From contig NZ_BNJJ01000001.1 in assembly GCF_016587435.1 (NCBI RefSeq), positions 186,001 through 250,000 on the forward strand: a stretch of 64,000 nt of DNA, in the 5' to 3' direction. Below the pieces are notes generated by a model. The model made no database searches. It was not told the DNA's origin and was given only the letters and a program-made list of their open reading frames with translations. The stretch is from Dictyobacter formicarum (GTDB taxonomy: Bacteria; Chloroflexota; Ktedonobacteria; Ktedonobacterales; Ktedonobacteraceae). A program made the position numbers and the translations under genes. The number at the start of each line of letters is the position of its first letter. Position 1 is the first letter of the stretch. Below, piece by piece: positions 36,943-44,483 of the stretch.

Positions 36943-36971
36943 TTGACAAAGTACTGAGGACAGCATATACT
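36943..36971 (+). promoter_or_regulatory. Strong sigma70-type promoter upstream of hsp20
   Basis: A perfect TTGACA (36943-36948) and TATACT (36966-36971) with a 17-base spacer. The start near 36978 is about 295 bases before the Hsp20 ATG, so a long leader would be made. Confidence 0.78.
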
Positions 36972-36977
36972 TTGTAG

Positions 36978-37272
36978 GTTGTAATAAACGCATTGTCATC
37001 TTGTAGCGGGTCTCTTAGCGCAGCTTCAGCACCAATTTGCTGGTGTATTCTGTTGTCCCAACTGGTCTCTACAGGAATAGCACATTTGATGTAGTATGCC
37101 TCTAGCCTGTAGATGTTTCACAGTTTCGTTACTACTGTACAATAAATCAAGAACGTGGCACGACTACCCACATCAGTAACTCCAAAGCATTACTCACTTT
37201 TCCACAGGATACCGAGGAATGTCAGGAAACAACAGATAACAAAGCATACTCAAAACAAGGAGGCATAAATCT
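36978..37272 (+). promoter_or_regulatory. Long 5' leader of the Hsp20 gene
   Basis: No coding frame is supported here. CTACAGG and CCTGTAG about 30 bases apart, and several shorter pairings, could fold. No CIRCE element was found. A heat-sensing or other leader control is possible but not shown; a second promoter closer to the gene is the simpler alternative. Confidence 0.35.
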
Positions 37273-37911
37273 ATGATTACTCGTCACGATCCCTTCCGCG
37301 AAGCCCTCAGTCTGCGCCGTGTGATGGATCAACTGCTTGAACAGAGCTTTGTGCAGCCCAGTTTAATACCCAGCGCACCCACTGCTCTAGCACCAATGGA
37401 CATCTGCGAGACGCAAAATGGCTATGAAGTGGATGTTGCGCTCCCAGGGGTGCGGCCAGAAGATATCGAGCTCATGGTTGATCAAAACACTCTGACAATT
37501 CGAGGACGCTATAGCCATCAGAACGAGCATCAGAACCAACCCCAGGGCCAGACTCAAAGCCAGCAACAAGCGCAAGCAGGCCAGGTACAGGGTGAAGCAC
37601 CTCAACAGCAAAGCCAGCCACAGGTGCAGCAGACCGGCGGGCAACAGGTGCAGCAAGCTCGACGGGGCGCGATAGAACGTCATCGACAAGGACATAACTG
37701 GCTCTCGCGAGAAATCGTCTCCGGCTCGTTTGAACGAACAATTACCTTCCCCAGACCTATAGATACTAATAATATTCAAACACGCCTCCAGAATGGAATT
37801 CTCACGATTCTGGTTCCAATCAGTGAAGCAAGCCGTCCGAAGCGGATCACTATCGCCGGCAGCGAGAGTCAACCGCAGCAGGTGACCGTCGAAGCAGAGC
37901 AGCAAAGATAA
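37273..37911 (+). CDS. Hsp20/alpha-crystallin small heat-shock protein with Gln-rich insert
   Basis: A 212-residue small heat-shock protein, longer than the usual 140-160. The alpha-crystallin domain starts near residue 43 (MDICETQNGYEVDVALPGVRPEDIEL) and resumes at about 145 (IVSGSFERTITFPRPID, then QNGILTILVP). Between strands, residues 82-128, sits a low-complexity stretch in which about half of the residues are glutamine, at the loop that in bacterial relatives carries strand 6 and helps dimerise. It should act as an ATP-independent holdase in the cytoplasm. AAGGAGG lies 9 bases before the ATG. A 17-bp hairpin follows the gene. Confidence 0.9.
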   Translation: MITRHDPFREALSLRRVMDQLLEQSFVQPSLIPSAPTALAPMDICETQNGYEVDVALPGVRPEDIELMVDQNTLTIRGRYSHQNEHQNQPQGQTQSQQQAQAGQVQGEAPQQQSQPQVQQTGGQQVQQARRGAIERHRQGHNWLSREIVSGSFERTITFPRPIDTNNIQTRLQNGILTILVPISEASRPKRITIAGSESQPQQVTVEAEQQR

Positions 37912-38009
37912 TTCTGTTGTATTGGCGCGGAGGCCCTTCGACCGGATGTAGGGCTCTTGTCCTGGGTGTGGTTGATGGGGGTTTATGCTATAGCCTTCGG
38001 AGTACTCCT

Positions 38010-38049
38010 TATGGTCCGTGCTTTTCTGAACTGAAAAGCACGGACCATA
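38010..38049. terminator. 17-bp perfect hairpin after hsp20
   Basis: The arms 38010-38026 and 38033-38049 pair exactly around a six-base loop, about 100 bases past the Hsp20 stop. The U-run after the stem is missing, but the stem is long and stable. Confidence 0.6.
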
Positions 38050-38166
38050 TAAACAAGTGAGGATAATGATAAGGTCCTCATCCCTGATAAGGAAGGCATA
38101 AGCCAACAACGCTAGGACTCAGCCAGGTTAGTATGAGTCTCAACGTCAAGATGAGGAAGGATACCT

Positions 38167-38973
38167 ATGTCTTTTTTGTTAGAACCAGACAACTATACCA
38201 GAGTACATTCCCTGTTTGAGGAAATGACATGTCATCTTGCAGTGCTGACCGTCCTTGCTGGAATATTGCCAGGAAGGATCTATGTCGATGATCCTGCAAG
38301 CCCAGGAACTGCAATCTTGATTCCGTCCAACCAGCATCGAATCTATGTGAGCGGATTGCCGGAGCAAAGCGTGCTCGGAGACGTCATACACATGCTCTTC
38401 AAACAGTCTCGTGCGGAGAGCTACGGATTTGTGCTGTACTACGCATCAAACACATGGAAACAATCCATTGAGCAATTGCTTCAAAAGCAAGAAACCTTTT
38501 CTGGCTGGCGACAGTTTTACCGCCTGAGAGAACCATCCTCGTCATGGAGCAAGCCTCTTCCAGAAAATATAACACCAGGTCGCATTGATGAGGCCATGGT
38601 AGGAGACTCTCCACTTGTGAACAGGCAACTTCTGCTTGAAGAGATACTTTCAGAGAGTCCTTCGCTTGAGCACTTTTTCCGTCAGAATTTCGGCTTCTCG
38701 GCACAAGATGGTCACAAGCTCGTTGCCTGGTGCCTGGCCGAATATCACTACCAGGGCCGCTATGAGCTGGGTATTGAGACAATCGAAGCATACCAACGCA
38801 AAGGAATTGCCACATATCTCGCATCAGCAGTGATCAGGCACGCATTTGCCGAGGGAGCAACGGAAATCGGCTGGCATTGTTGGGCCACAAACACGCCATC
38901 CATAGCAACTGCCTTGAAGTTAGGTTTCGAGAAGGTGCTTGATTATCCCGTTTATTCCTGCCAATATAGATAA
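38167..38973 (+). CDS. GNAT-family N-acetyltransferase
   Basis: A 268-residue protein whose C-terminal half is a GNAT domain: LGIETIEAYQRKGIATYLASAVIRHA contains the acetyl-CoA loop (Q/R-x-x-G-x-[AG]-T), and the fold ends with WATNTPSIATALKLGFEKV, the usual Asn-x-x-Ser and GF motif. The N-terminal half (about 140 residues) resembles the GNAT_acetyltran (PF12746) arrangement and may bind the acceptor. Substrate unknown. GAGGAAGGA lies 5 bases before the ATG. It appears to be a single gene. Confidence 0.82.
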   Translation: MSFLLEPDNYTRVHSLFEEMTCHLAVLTVLAGILPGRIYVDDPASPGTAILIPSNQHRIYVSGLPEQSVLGDVIHMLFKQSRAESYGFVLYYASNTWKQSIEQLLQKQETFSGWRQFYRLREPSSSWSKPLPENITPGRIDEAMVGDSPLVNRQLLLEEILSESPSLEHFFRQNFGFSAQDGHKLVAWCLAEYHYQGRYELGIETIEAYQRKGIATYLASAVIRHAFAEGATEIGWHCWATNTPSIATALKLGFEKVLDYPVYSCQYR

Positions 38974-39059
38974 GTGTCAACATAACTCATGCATTTAGCG
39001 TATACTTCAGAAAATGATATTTATCAGAATACCTGGGTCTACCGGGCCGCGCTGGCGAT

Positions 39060-39716
39060 TCAGGCTAGCGGCGCGCTGAGAATGGTGTCGTAAAACATGA
39101 GCTCATATTCGTGGCTGAGGCGGATCGCGCGCGTGATTTTGATGCGTTCCGTGGGCTCACTATACCGTTGCAACAACTGTTGATCGATAGGGGCGACCTT
39201 TTCTTCTACATCTTTATGTCCCCAGAAAAATTCGATCTGTGCTTCTGTGAGGCCATAGTGCTTGATTAGCGCCGGTGCGATCCGCAGGCAAATCTGGATA
39301 AAAATATCTTCACTGGCACTGACGGCGGCCAGCCGTTCGCCGGGTGATCCATACGCGAGCATCCAATAGAAATAGTTCGTCAAGGCCATGCAGCCAGCCA
39401 GAGGTTCAACCTGCTCGAAATCCGAGCGCTGCAGGCCGACTGCCTCACCGAAGCGGATCAAGAGCTCATGCCCACCGACCTTCGGGATCAACTTGTTGAT
39501 CAGCAACACCTGAGCGGCTATATCAGTCTCGCCAGCGATCGCGAGCGCATCCAAACGATACATTTGCATGACGACCAGAGCATCCTGGAGGGCGAACAGG
39601 CGCAGGCGCTCAATTGGGAGTGTCCCCTGCTCAATTGCGGTCCATAATGGATGGTCTAACAATTTCTGACGCAGTGTTGCCAGATGTTCTGTGAGGAAAG
39701 TATCCGCGAAACTCAT
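39060..39716 (-). CDS. TenA/PqqC-like haem-oxygenase-fold protein
   Basis: A 218-residue all-helical protein of the TENA/THI-4/PqqC superfamily. Typical parts are LLDHPLWTAIEQGTLPIERLRLFALQDALVV near the start and EKVAPIDQQLLQRY with RAIRLSHEYELMFYDTIL at the end. Whether it acts on a thiamine breakdown product, as a cofactor-less oxidase, or as a di-iron enzyme cannot be told: the usual TenA active-site cysteine is not obvious. No thiamine genes are nearby and no TPP riboswitch is seen upstream. Its ribosome site (AAGGA) is 15 bases from the ATG, so the start is uncertain by a few codons. Confidence 0.7.
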   Translation of the reverse strand: MSFADTFLTEHLATLRQKLLDHPLWTAIEQGTLPIERLRLFALQDALVVMQMYRLDALAIAGETDIAAQVLLINKLIPKVGGHELLIRFGEAVGLQRSDFEQVEPLAGCMALTNYFYWMLAYGSPGERLAAVSASEDIFIQICLRIAPALIKHYGLTEAQIEFFWGHKDVEEKVAPIDQQLLQRYSEPTERIKITRAIRLSHEYELMFYDTILSAPLA

Positions 39717-39859
39717 AATAGATTCATCGATCCTTCTCTAATGACCTTGCTCCGGTTTGGTGGAGTGTTCAGTTGTGAAAGCCAGGTGCCATGAGCAGGG
39801 CATCGGTGACAAGCCAGCAACGCCCCGCGCTTTTCTTGTGTTTTCTTTATAGAAATAAG

Positions 39860-39893
39860 AATACAACATTTTTGTTGTATTTGCACTTATAAT
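39860..39893 (+). promoter_or_regulatory. Palindrome and -10 box upstream of membrane protein
   Basis: AATACAACA (39860-39868) and TGTTGTATT (39873-39881) form a perfect 9-base inverted repeat around TTTT. A perfect TATAAT follows at 39888-39893. The palindrome occupies the -35 region, so a repressor or activator site is likely. It lies in the divergent gap between the TenA-like and membrane protein genes. Confidence 0.5.
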
Positions 39894-40077
39894 GTAGAGC
39901 TTTCGCTTATTTTCGATGACAGGGGGAATAATTTTCGGCAAACATAGTCTGAGTAGGTAAGGGAAAACATACAGGGAGATGTGTCTGGACAATCAGATCA
40001 TGAAACCATTGAGTTTCAAAGCATTTCTTAACCGTACTATGGACAATAGCTGTCCAGTCAGGCGAAGGAGAATTTCG

Positions 40078-41193
40078 ATGGATAAGACGCTCTCAATTGC
40101 TGAAGTAAAAGATGCGCCTGCTCACCTTCCAATGAATAACGTTGTCAAAGGGTATAGTCTGGTAAGCGCGTGTGCGTTTACTATTCTTGGCGTCGTCATG
40201 CTCGCCCTGGCCCTCCTTACTCCGACGAGCATAATCTTCAATGGGAGTGCTGTTGTTGTCGGCCTGGACATGTTTTTCAAGGTGGCTGAGATTGTTTTCA
40301 GCCTGGGCATGCTCCATGCTGCTATTATGCTCTGGCGTATGATATTGGATAAGAAACACATGCATAGTAGTATAGGGATACTTCCTGGTGACGGGGCTCT
40401 GGCCAACGCGTTTTTGTACTTTGGTTTTGCTATGACAGCTTTTCACCTGGGTTATGCTTCTGCGGCAATTGCTCTGGCTCAGTTCATCACTGTCCTGGTG
40501 GGTCTGTTCTTTGGTGCCGGTGGGTTGGTCTTATCGGGAGTCTCCAAGCCTGCTCGCCCATTAGGGCACATCACGTTTTCTCTTATGCTCCGTGATGGTG
40601 TCATCCTGATTGTTGGAACCATTCTGATGGCGATTGCGTTTGGACAACTAGCGGGAGCGGCACTGAAACCTCCTCAGTGGAATTGGATTAGCTTTTTAGG
40701 GATTACCGTTCCTGGCATGTTTCTTCTCATAGGTCGTGAGGGTATCAAAGCACGGTTAGAGACCTGGCGGGGTCCTGCTACATTTCCTCGCCTGCTGCTA
40801 ACTGACGCTCTTCTCGTCCTTGGTCTGGCGATCATGCTGTATGGGAGCTACTCTAACTTGACGCTGGGAGTAAACGGTTTTCAGGTGGGACCAAAGGGGA
40901 ATACGGTGGGACTGATCGTCTGGATCGCGGCAGTGCTCTTGCTTCTGGTGATACGTGGAGCTTTCAGGATAGCGGCTGCGCACAAGTACAATCACGTTGG
41001 CTATCGCATGGGCAGTAAACTCTTTTACGTCATAGCGATTGTGATCTTCATCTTTGGTGAACGCTCCTTCCTTTCAGGCCACGCCCCGCTTTTCGCTGTT
41101 GGGGGGGCCGCTCCGGCATCTGCGCTCATCCTGCTTGGAGCAATCCTGTTACTTGTTGTAGGCAGATCTGTTAGTCAAAAGGTGCGTGCGTGA
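40078..41193 (+). CDS. Polytopic membrane protein of unknown function
   Basis: A 371-residue integral membrane protein with about nine or ten hydrophobic segments, evenly spread from residue 25 to the end, and short charged loops. I do not recognise a transporter or enzyme signature in it. The start is placed at MDKTLSIAEV because GAAGGAG lies 7 bases before it; a longer frame upstream crosses the likely promoter. It lies 53 bases ahead of the GH15 fragment on the same strand. Confidence 0.65.
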   Translation: MDKTLSIAEVKDAPAHLPMNNVVKGYSLVSACAFTILGVVMLALALLTPTSIIFNGSAVVVGLDMFFKVAEIVFSLGMLHAAIMLWRMILDKKHMHSSIGILPGDGALANAFLYFGFAMTAFHLGYASAAIALAQFITVLVGLFFGAGGLVLSGVSKPARPLGHITFSLMLRDGVILIVGTILMAIAFGQLAGAALKPPQWNWISFLGITVPGMFLLIGREGIKARLETWRGPATFPRLLLTDALLVLGLAIMLYGSYSNLTLGVNGFQVGPKGNTVGLIVWIAAVLLLLVIRGAFRIAAAHKYNHVGYRMGSKLFYVIAIVIFIFGERSFLSGHAPLFAVGGAAPASALILLGAILLLVVGRSVSQKVRA

Positions 41194-41246
41194 CATCGCA
41201 GGTTCAGGCAAAGAGCCCTATAGTGTAAAGAAAGAAGTGGTACAAA

Positions 41247-41570
41247 ATGGTTAGGGCGAACGAGCGTCACCGAACATATCCACCGATCAACTCATATGGC
41301 ATCATCGGCGATTGCCATTCAGTGGTTCTGATATCACCAAATGGGTCTGTAGATTGGGGATGCCTACCGGACTTCGATAGCCCGGCCATCTTTTGTCGCT
41401 TGCTCGATGCAGAGCGCGGCGGCTACTTCCAGATTGCTCCGACAGATAGCTCGCTTGTTGGATCACAGCACTATCTGCGCAAGAGTAATGTTCTGCAAAC
41501 CCGCTTCGCTAGCAATGCCGGCGAAGCGGTGCTTACCGATTTTATGCCGGTAGAAACATTGAGCGCCTGG
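41247..41570 (+). pseudogene. N-terminal fragment of a GH15 glucoamylase/trehalase-like gene
   Basis: The frame reads INSYGIIGDCHSVVLISPNG, then SVDWGCLPDFDSPAIFCRLLDAERGGYFQIAP and LTDFMPVE. This is the start of the trehalase-like N-terminal domain of GH15 proteins, which normally run to about 600 residues. Homology ends about 105 codons in, where a fragment of a different gene begins in another frame. The catalytic (alpha/alpha)6 barrel is missing, so this cannot be an active hydrolase. Confidence 0.8.
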
Positions 41571-42213
41571 CCGTACAGAGGAATGGATTTACGCACAAGC
41601 TCTAAACGAGGTGAAGAGCCTGGGTCAAAACAGCAGCAAGACACGGACAGCCGACCAGACTATGGTCGCAAAGTTCTGGGCGGGGCCGATCTGGAACACG
41701 TGGAATGAGGTTGCCGAGAACGCCGCCCTCGCTCACCAGACGAATCTGGAGAGCACCGCGCGCCTGTTCGCGGTTCTCAACCTATCCTTCGCCGACAACA
41801 CAATCGCCTTCTATGACGCTAAATACCACTACCAGCTGTGGAGACCCATCACAGCAATCCGCGAAGCCAACACGGTTGGGAATCCGCTCACAATCGGCGA
41901 CCCGACTTGGACTCCACTCGCCATCACCGCACCTGATCCCTCTTATCCGGGTGCTCACAGCACAATAAGCGCGGCTGCAGCAACCGTGCTGTCTGACTTC
42001 TTCGGGAACCAGGATCACGTCCGAGTAACCTCTGACGCCCTACCAGGCACCGTTCGAACCTTTGCCAGCTACACGGACGTTGCGACGGAGGCAGGCCTGA
42101 GCCGGATCTTTGCGGGACAGCACACTCGGCTTGATCACGATTCGGGCATAGAGCTCGGGCACAACATTGCGCAATTTGTGCTCTCTCACTTCTCGGTAAG
42201 CGCGCCTAAATGA
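41563..42213 (+). pseudogene. C-terminal fragment of a vanadium-dependent haloperoxidase-like gene
   Basis: In a second frame, open from 41563, the sequence reads EEWIYAQALNEVKSLGQNSS, then WRPITAIREAN, YPGAHSTISAAAATVLSDFFG and RIFAGQHTRLDHDSG. These are the PAP2/vanadium haloperoxidase core motifs; the vanadate-binding S-G-H-type segment and the late histidine are kept. The N-terminal half is missing. Its first start codon (GTG 41611) has no ribosome site. The junction with the GH15 fragment near 41570 shows two unrelated genes joined by deletion. Confidence 0.8.
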
Positions 42214-42230
42214 TAGAGTTTTAAAAGGAG

Positions 42231-42268
42231 CGGCTTTGCTTCCTCCCCAGGGGGTCTCCGCAAAGCCG
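42231..42268 (-). terminator. Terminator of the sugar ABC operon
   Basis: CGGCTTTGC (42231-42239) pairs with GCAAAGCCG (42260-42268), and inner C/G runs extend the stem. On the minus strand a CCTTTT run follows. It lies 13 bases past the stop of the binding-protein gene. Confidence 0.7.
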
Positions 42269-42281
42269 AAATTTAAGATGG

Positions 42282-43265
42282 TTAGCTTCCTAGGTAATAC
42301 TGTTTGTACAGAGCAGGTGCGTTCTCAGGAGTCACCTCCGTTATCCCCAGGGTCAGTCGGTGTTGCACTGACTGATGATGCACAATATTCTCTGCGTATT
42401 CGGCAGCCTGCTGTGCGCAAGTGGGATAGATATTGGTGAAGGCTAATTGCCCCTGCTGAACAGCCCGAATCCCACCATCAGGGATTGCCAGGCCGTCAGT
42501 GCCAATGAATTTCATCCGACTTGCCTTGCCAACGCCAGAAGCTGCGAGATACGCGCCCAGGGCCATGGGATCATTTTGCCCATAAACCAGGTCAATTTTG
42601 GGGTACTGACTCAGCCATTGTTGCATGATCGTGGTTGCATTGGGCTTGAGCCACTTGGCCTCGCGGCTAGCAATGATTTTGATCTTGGGATTAGCCGCGA
42701 TAGCCGCGCGGAAACCTTTGTCACGATCAATCTGTGGCTGATCACTCAGAATACCCTGCAGTTCGACCACATTGCCACCATTCGGGAGCAATTGAAGCGC
42801 TTCTTGTCCAGCTTTCTCGCCAGCAAGCACATTATCGCCGCCGATAAATGAGGTGTAGCAGTCAGTATTCACCGAGCGATCCAGAATAATCACCGGGATG
42901 TGGGCGGCGCAAGCCTGCTCAATCGGGGCAGTCAATGGCGCTGGCTCATTGGGAGATACAATCAACACATCAACATGTTGAGCAATGAAGCTTTGAACAT
43001 GACCTACCTGAGTAGTGCTATCCTGATGCGCATCAGTGATCGGCAGCAGCTTGAGATCTGGATACTTCTTCATGAAATATTCGAGCTGCAGGTTAAGCTG
43101 AGCGCGGTAAGGCTCGGCGTTGTTGGACTGCGAATAGCCCACTACAAATACCTTTTTTGATGTCGTGGTCGCGGTTGTCGATGGACCCTGGCCGCAGGAG
43201 ACTAGAGCAATGAGTACGGTGATGAAAACACCGAAGGTGAGCATTCTCACGAGAAGTCTTTTCAC
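42282..43265 (-). CDS. Sugar ABC transporter substrate-binding lipoprotein (RbsB-like)
   Basis: A 327-residue periplasmic-binding-protein type 1 of the RbsB/xylose family. It starts with a lipoprotein signal (MKRLLVRMLTFG...LIALVSC, lipobox cysteine near 24), so it should be tethered outside the membrane. The mature part has VVGYSQSNNAEPYRAQLN, DVLIVSPNEPAPLT, IPVIILDRSV and DLVYGQNDPMALGAYLA, the usual ligand-pocket segments. The start codon is GTG, eight bases after GAAAGGG; the ATG ten codons earlier has that site inside its coding. It is the third gene of the operon ATPase-permease-binding protein, an order that is the reverse of the classical rbs layout. The sugar cannot be told from sequence. 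Confidence 0.9.
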   Translation of the reverse strand: MKRLLVRMLTFGVFITVLIALVSCGQGPSTTATTTSKKVFVVGYSQSNNAEPYRAQLNLQLEYFMKKYPDLKLLPITDAHQDSTTQVGHVQSFIAQHVDVLIVSPNEPAPLTAPIEQACAAHIPVIILDRSVNTDCYTSFIGGDNVLAGEKAGQEALQLLPNGGNVVELQGILSDQPQIDRDKGFRAAIAANPKIKIIASREAKWLKPNATTIMQQWLSQYPKIDLVYGQNDPMALGAYLAASGVGKASRMKFIGTDGLAIPDGGIRAVQQGQLAFTNIYPTCAQQAAEYAENIVHHQSVQHRLTLGITEVTPENAPALYKQYYLGS

Positions 43266-43310
43266 AAGAGATACCCTTTCTTTGGAATGGTACATGACAT
43301 CGTTATCAGT

Positions 43311-44456
43311 TCACTCAGACTCTGGGCTTTCCCTCCTTTCGGAGCGAATTCTGGTGACGATAGGACGAATATACACAAGGACAGATGTGAAAACACCAGG
43401 GCGTTGCAGGACAACCGCTACGATCACGATCAATCCTTTGATCACGAGTTGCCAGTTGTCACTCACTGCATTCAGACCCATCACATTGTCCAGAAGTGTT
43501 AGGATCAGTGCCCCAACCAATGTTCCGATGATTGTGCCTTTGCCTCCAACCAGGCTGGCCCCACCAATGACGGCGGCAGCGATGGCGTCCAGTTCAAAAG
43601 ATTGACCGGCCAGAGGATCTGCAGAGGCGCTATAAGCCGCGTCGATTGGACCGGCAAAGCCTGCCAGCATACCAGAGAGCGTGAAAACCGCAATTGTGAT
43701 GAGCGTAACGTTTACCCCGGAGAGCCGAGCCGCTGTTGGATTGCCGCCCACCGCGTAAATATGCCGTCCAAAACGGGTTCTTGAGAGGATAAATTGGAAA
43801 ATAATGCAAACGACGAGAAAAGCCAACACCGGATAATAAATGCCAACCTGGCCTACAAATGGCAGGGTGAATGTGAAAAGATTGTGTCCCGGCGTTCCCA
43901 AGAGTTGAAAAGCGCTTGAATTGGGAGTCAACTGGCCATTTGCCATCACCGTCTGGGTACCCACGCTGACATTATTGCTCAATTGCCGATCAAGACCACG
44001 CGCGATACTGAGCATAGCCAGGGTGACAATAAAGGATTGGATACGCAGCCACGAAGTGGCAAAGCCATTCAAAAAGCCAAAAGTAGCTCCAACGATCATC
44101 GAGATCAGGATAATCTCTATGGGATTTAGTCCTCGCGTTGTCAAGAGCAGGGCCGCTGTCATTGAACAGAAACCCAACAGTGAGCCAACGGAAAGATCGA
44201 TTCCGGCAATCAAAATCACCAGCGTCTCACCCACCGCCAGAATGCCGCGCGAGGAAAAGTCACCAATGGCATTCGTCAAATTGACCCCATCCCAAAATAT
44301 ACTTCCTTTGGAAAGAATGCCAAAGCCCACGATCAAAATAAGCCCGATATATCCCTGCAGCGAACCAAGTATTGCCAGGATACGCTTCAGTCTTTCTCGC
44401 CGCGATGGAGGAATACTTGTCTCTTGTACCGCAGGATTTCCAAGATCAGCCTTCAT
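43311..44456 (-). CDS. Sugar ABC transporter permease (RbsC-like)
   Basis: A 381-residue permease of the BPD_transp_2 (ribose/galactoside/xylose) family with about ten hydrophobic helices. Family features include IDLSVGSLLGF, GATFGFLNGFATSWLRIQSFIVTLAMLSIARGL and GRHIYAVGGNPTAARLSGVNV followed by the EAA-like coupling stretch. About 40 residues precede the first helix. It lies 27 bases after the ATPase gene and 45 bases before the binding-protein gene, so it is co-transcribed. It forms the membrane channel of the sugar importer. Confidence 0.93.
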   Translation of the reverse strand: MKADLGNPAVQETSIPPSRRERLKRILAILGSLQGYIGLILIVGFGILSKGSIFWDGVNLTNAIGDFSSRGILAVGETLVILIAGIDLSVGSLLGFCSMTAALLLTTRGLNPIEIILISMIVGATFGFLNGFATSWLRIQSFIVTLAMLSIARGLDRQLSNNVSVGTQTVMANGQLTPNSSAFQLLGTPGHNLFTFTLPFVGQVGIYYPVLAFLVVCIIFQFILSRTRFGRHIYAVGGNPTAARLSGVNVTLITIAVFTLSGMLAGFAGPIDAAYSASADPLAGQSFELDAIAAAVIGGASLVGGKGTIIGTLVGALILTLLDNVMGLNAVSDNWQLVIKGLIVIVAVVLQRPGVFTSVLVYIRPIVTRIRSERRESPESE

Positions 44457-44483
44457 ATGTTCTTCACCTTTCCCTGTGATCTT

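Noticed and set aside
39060..39716. Thiaminase II (TenA) function for the haem-oxygenase-fold protein
   Set aside because: No clear catalytic cysteine, no thiamine genes nearby and no TPP riboswitch; only the fold is claimed.
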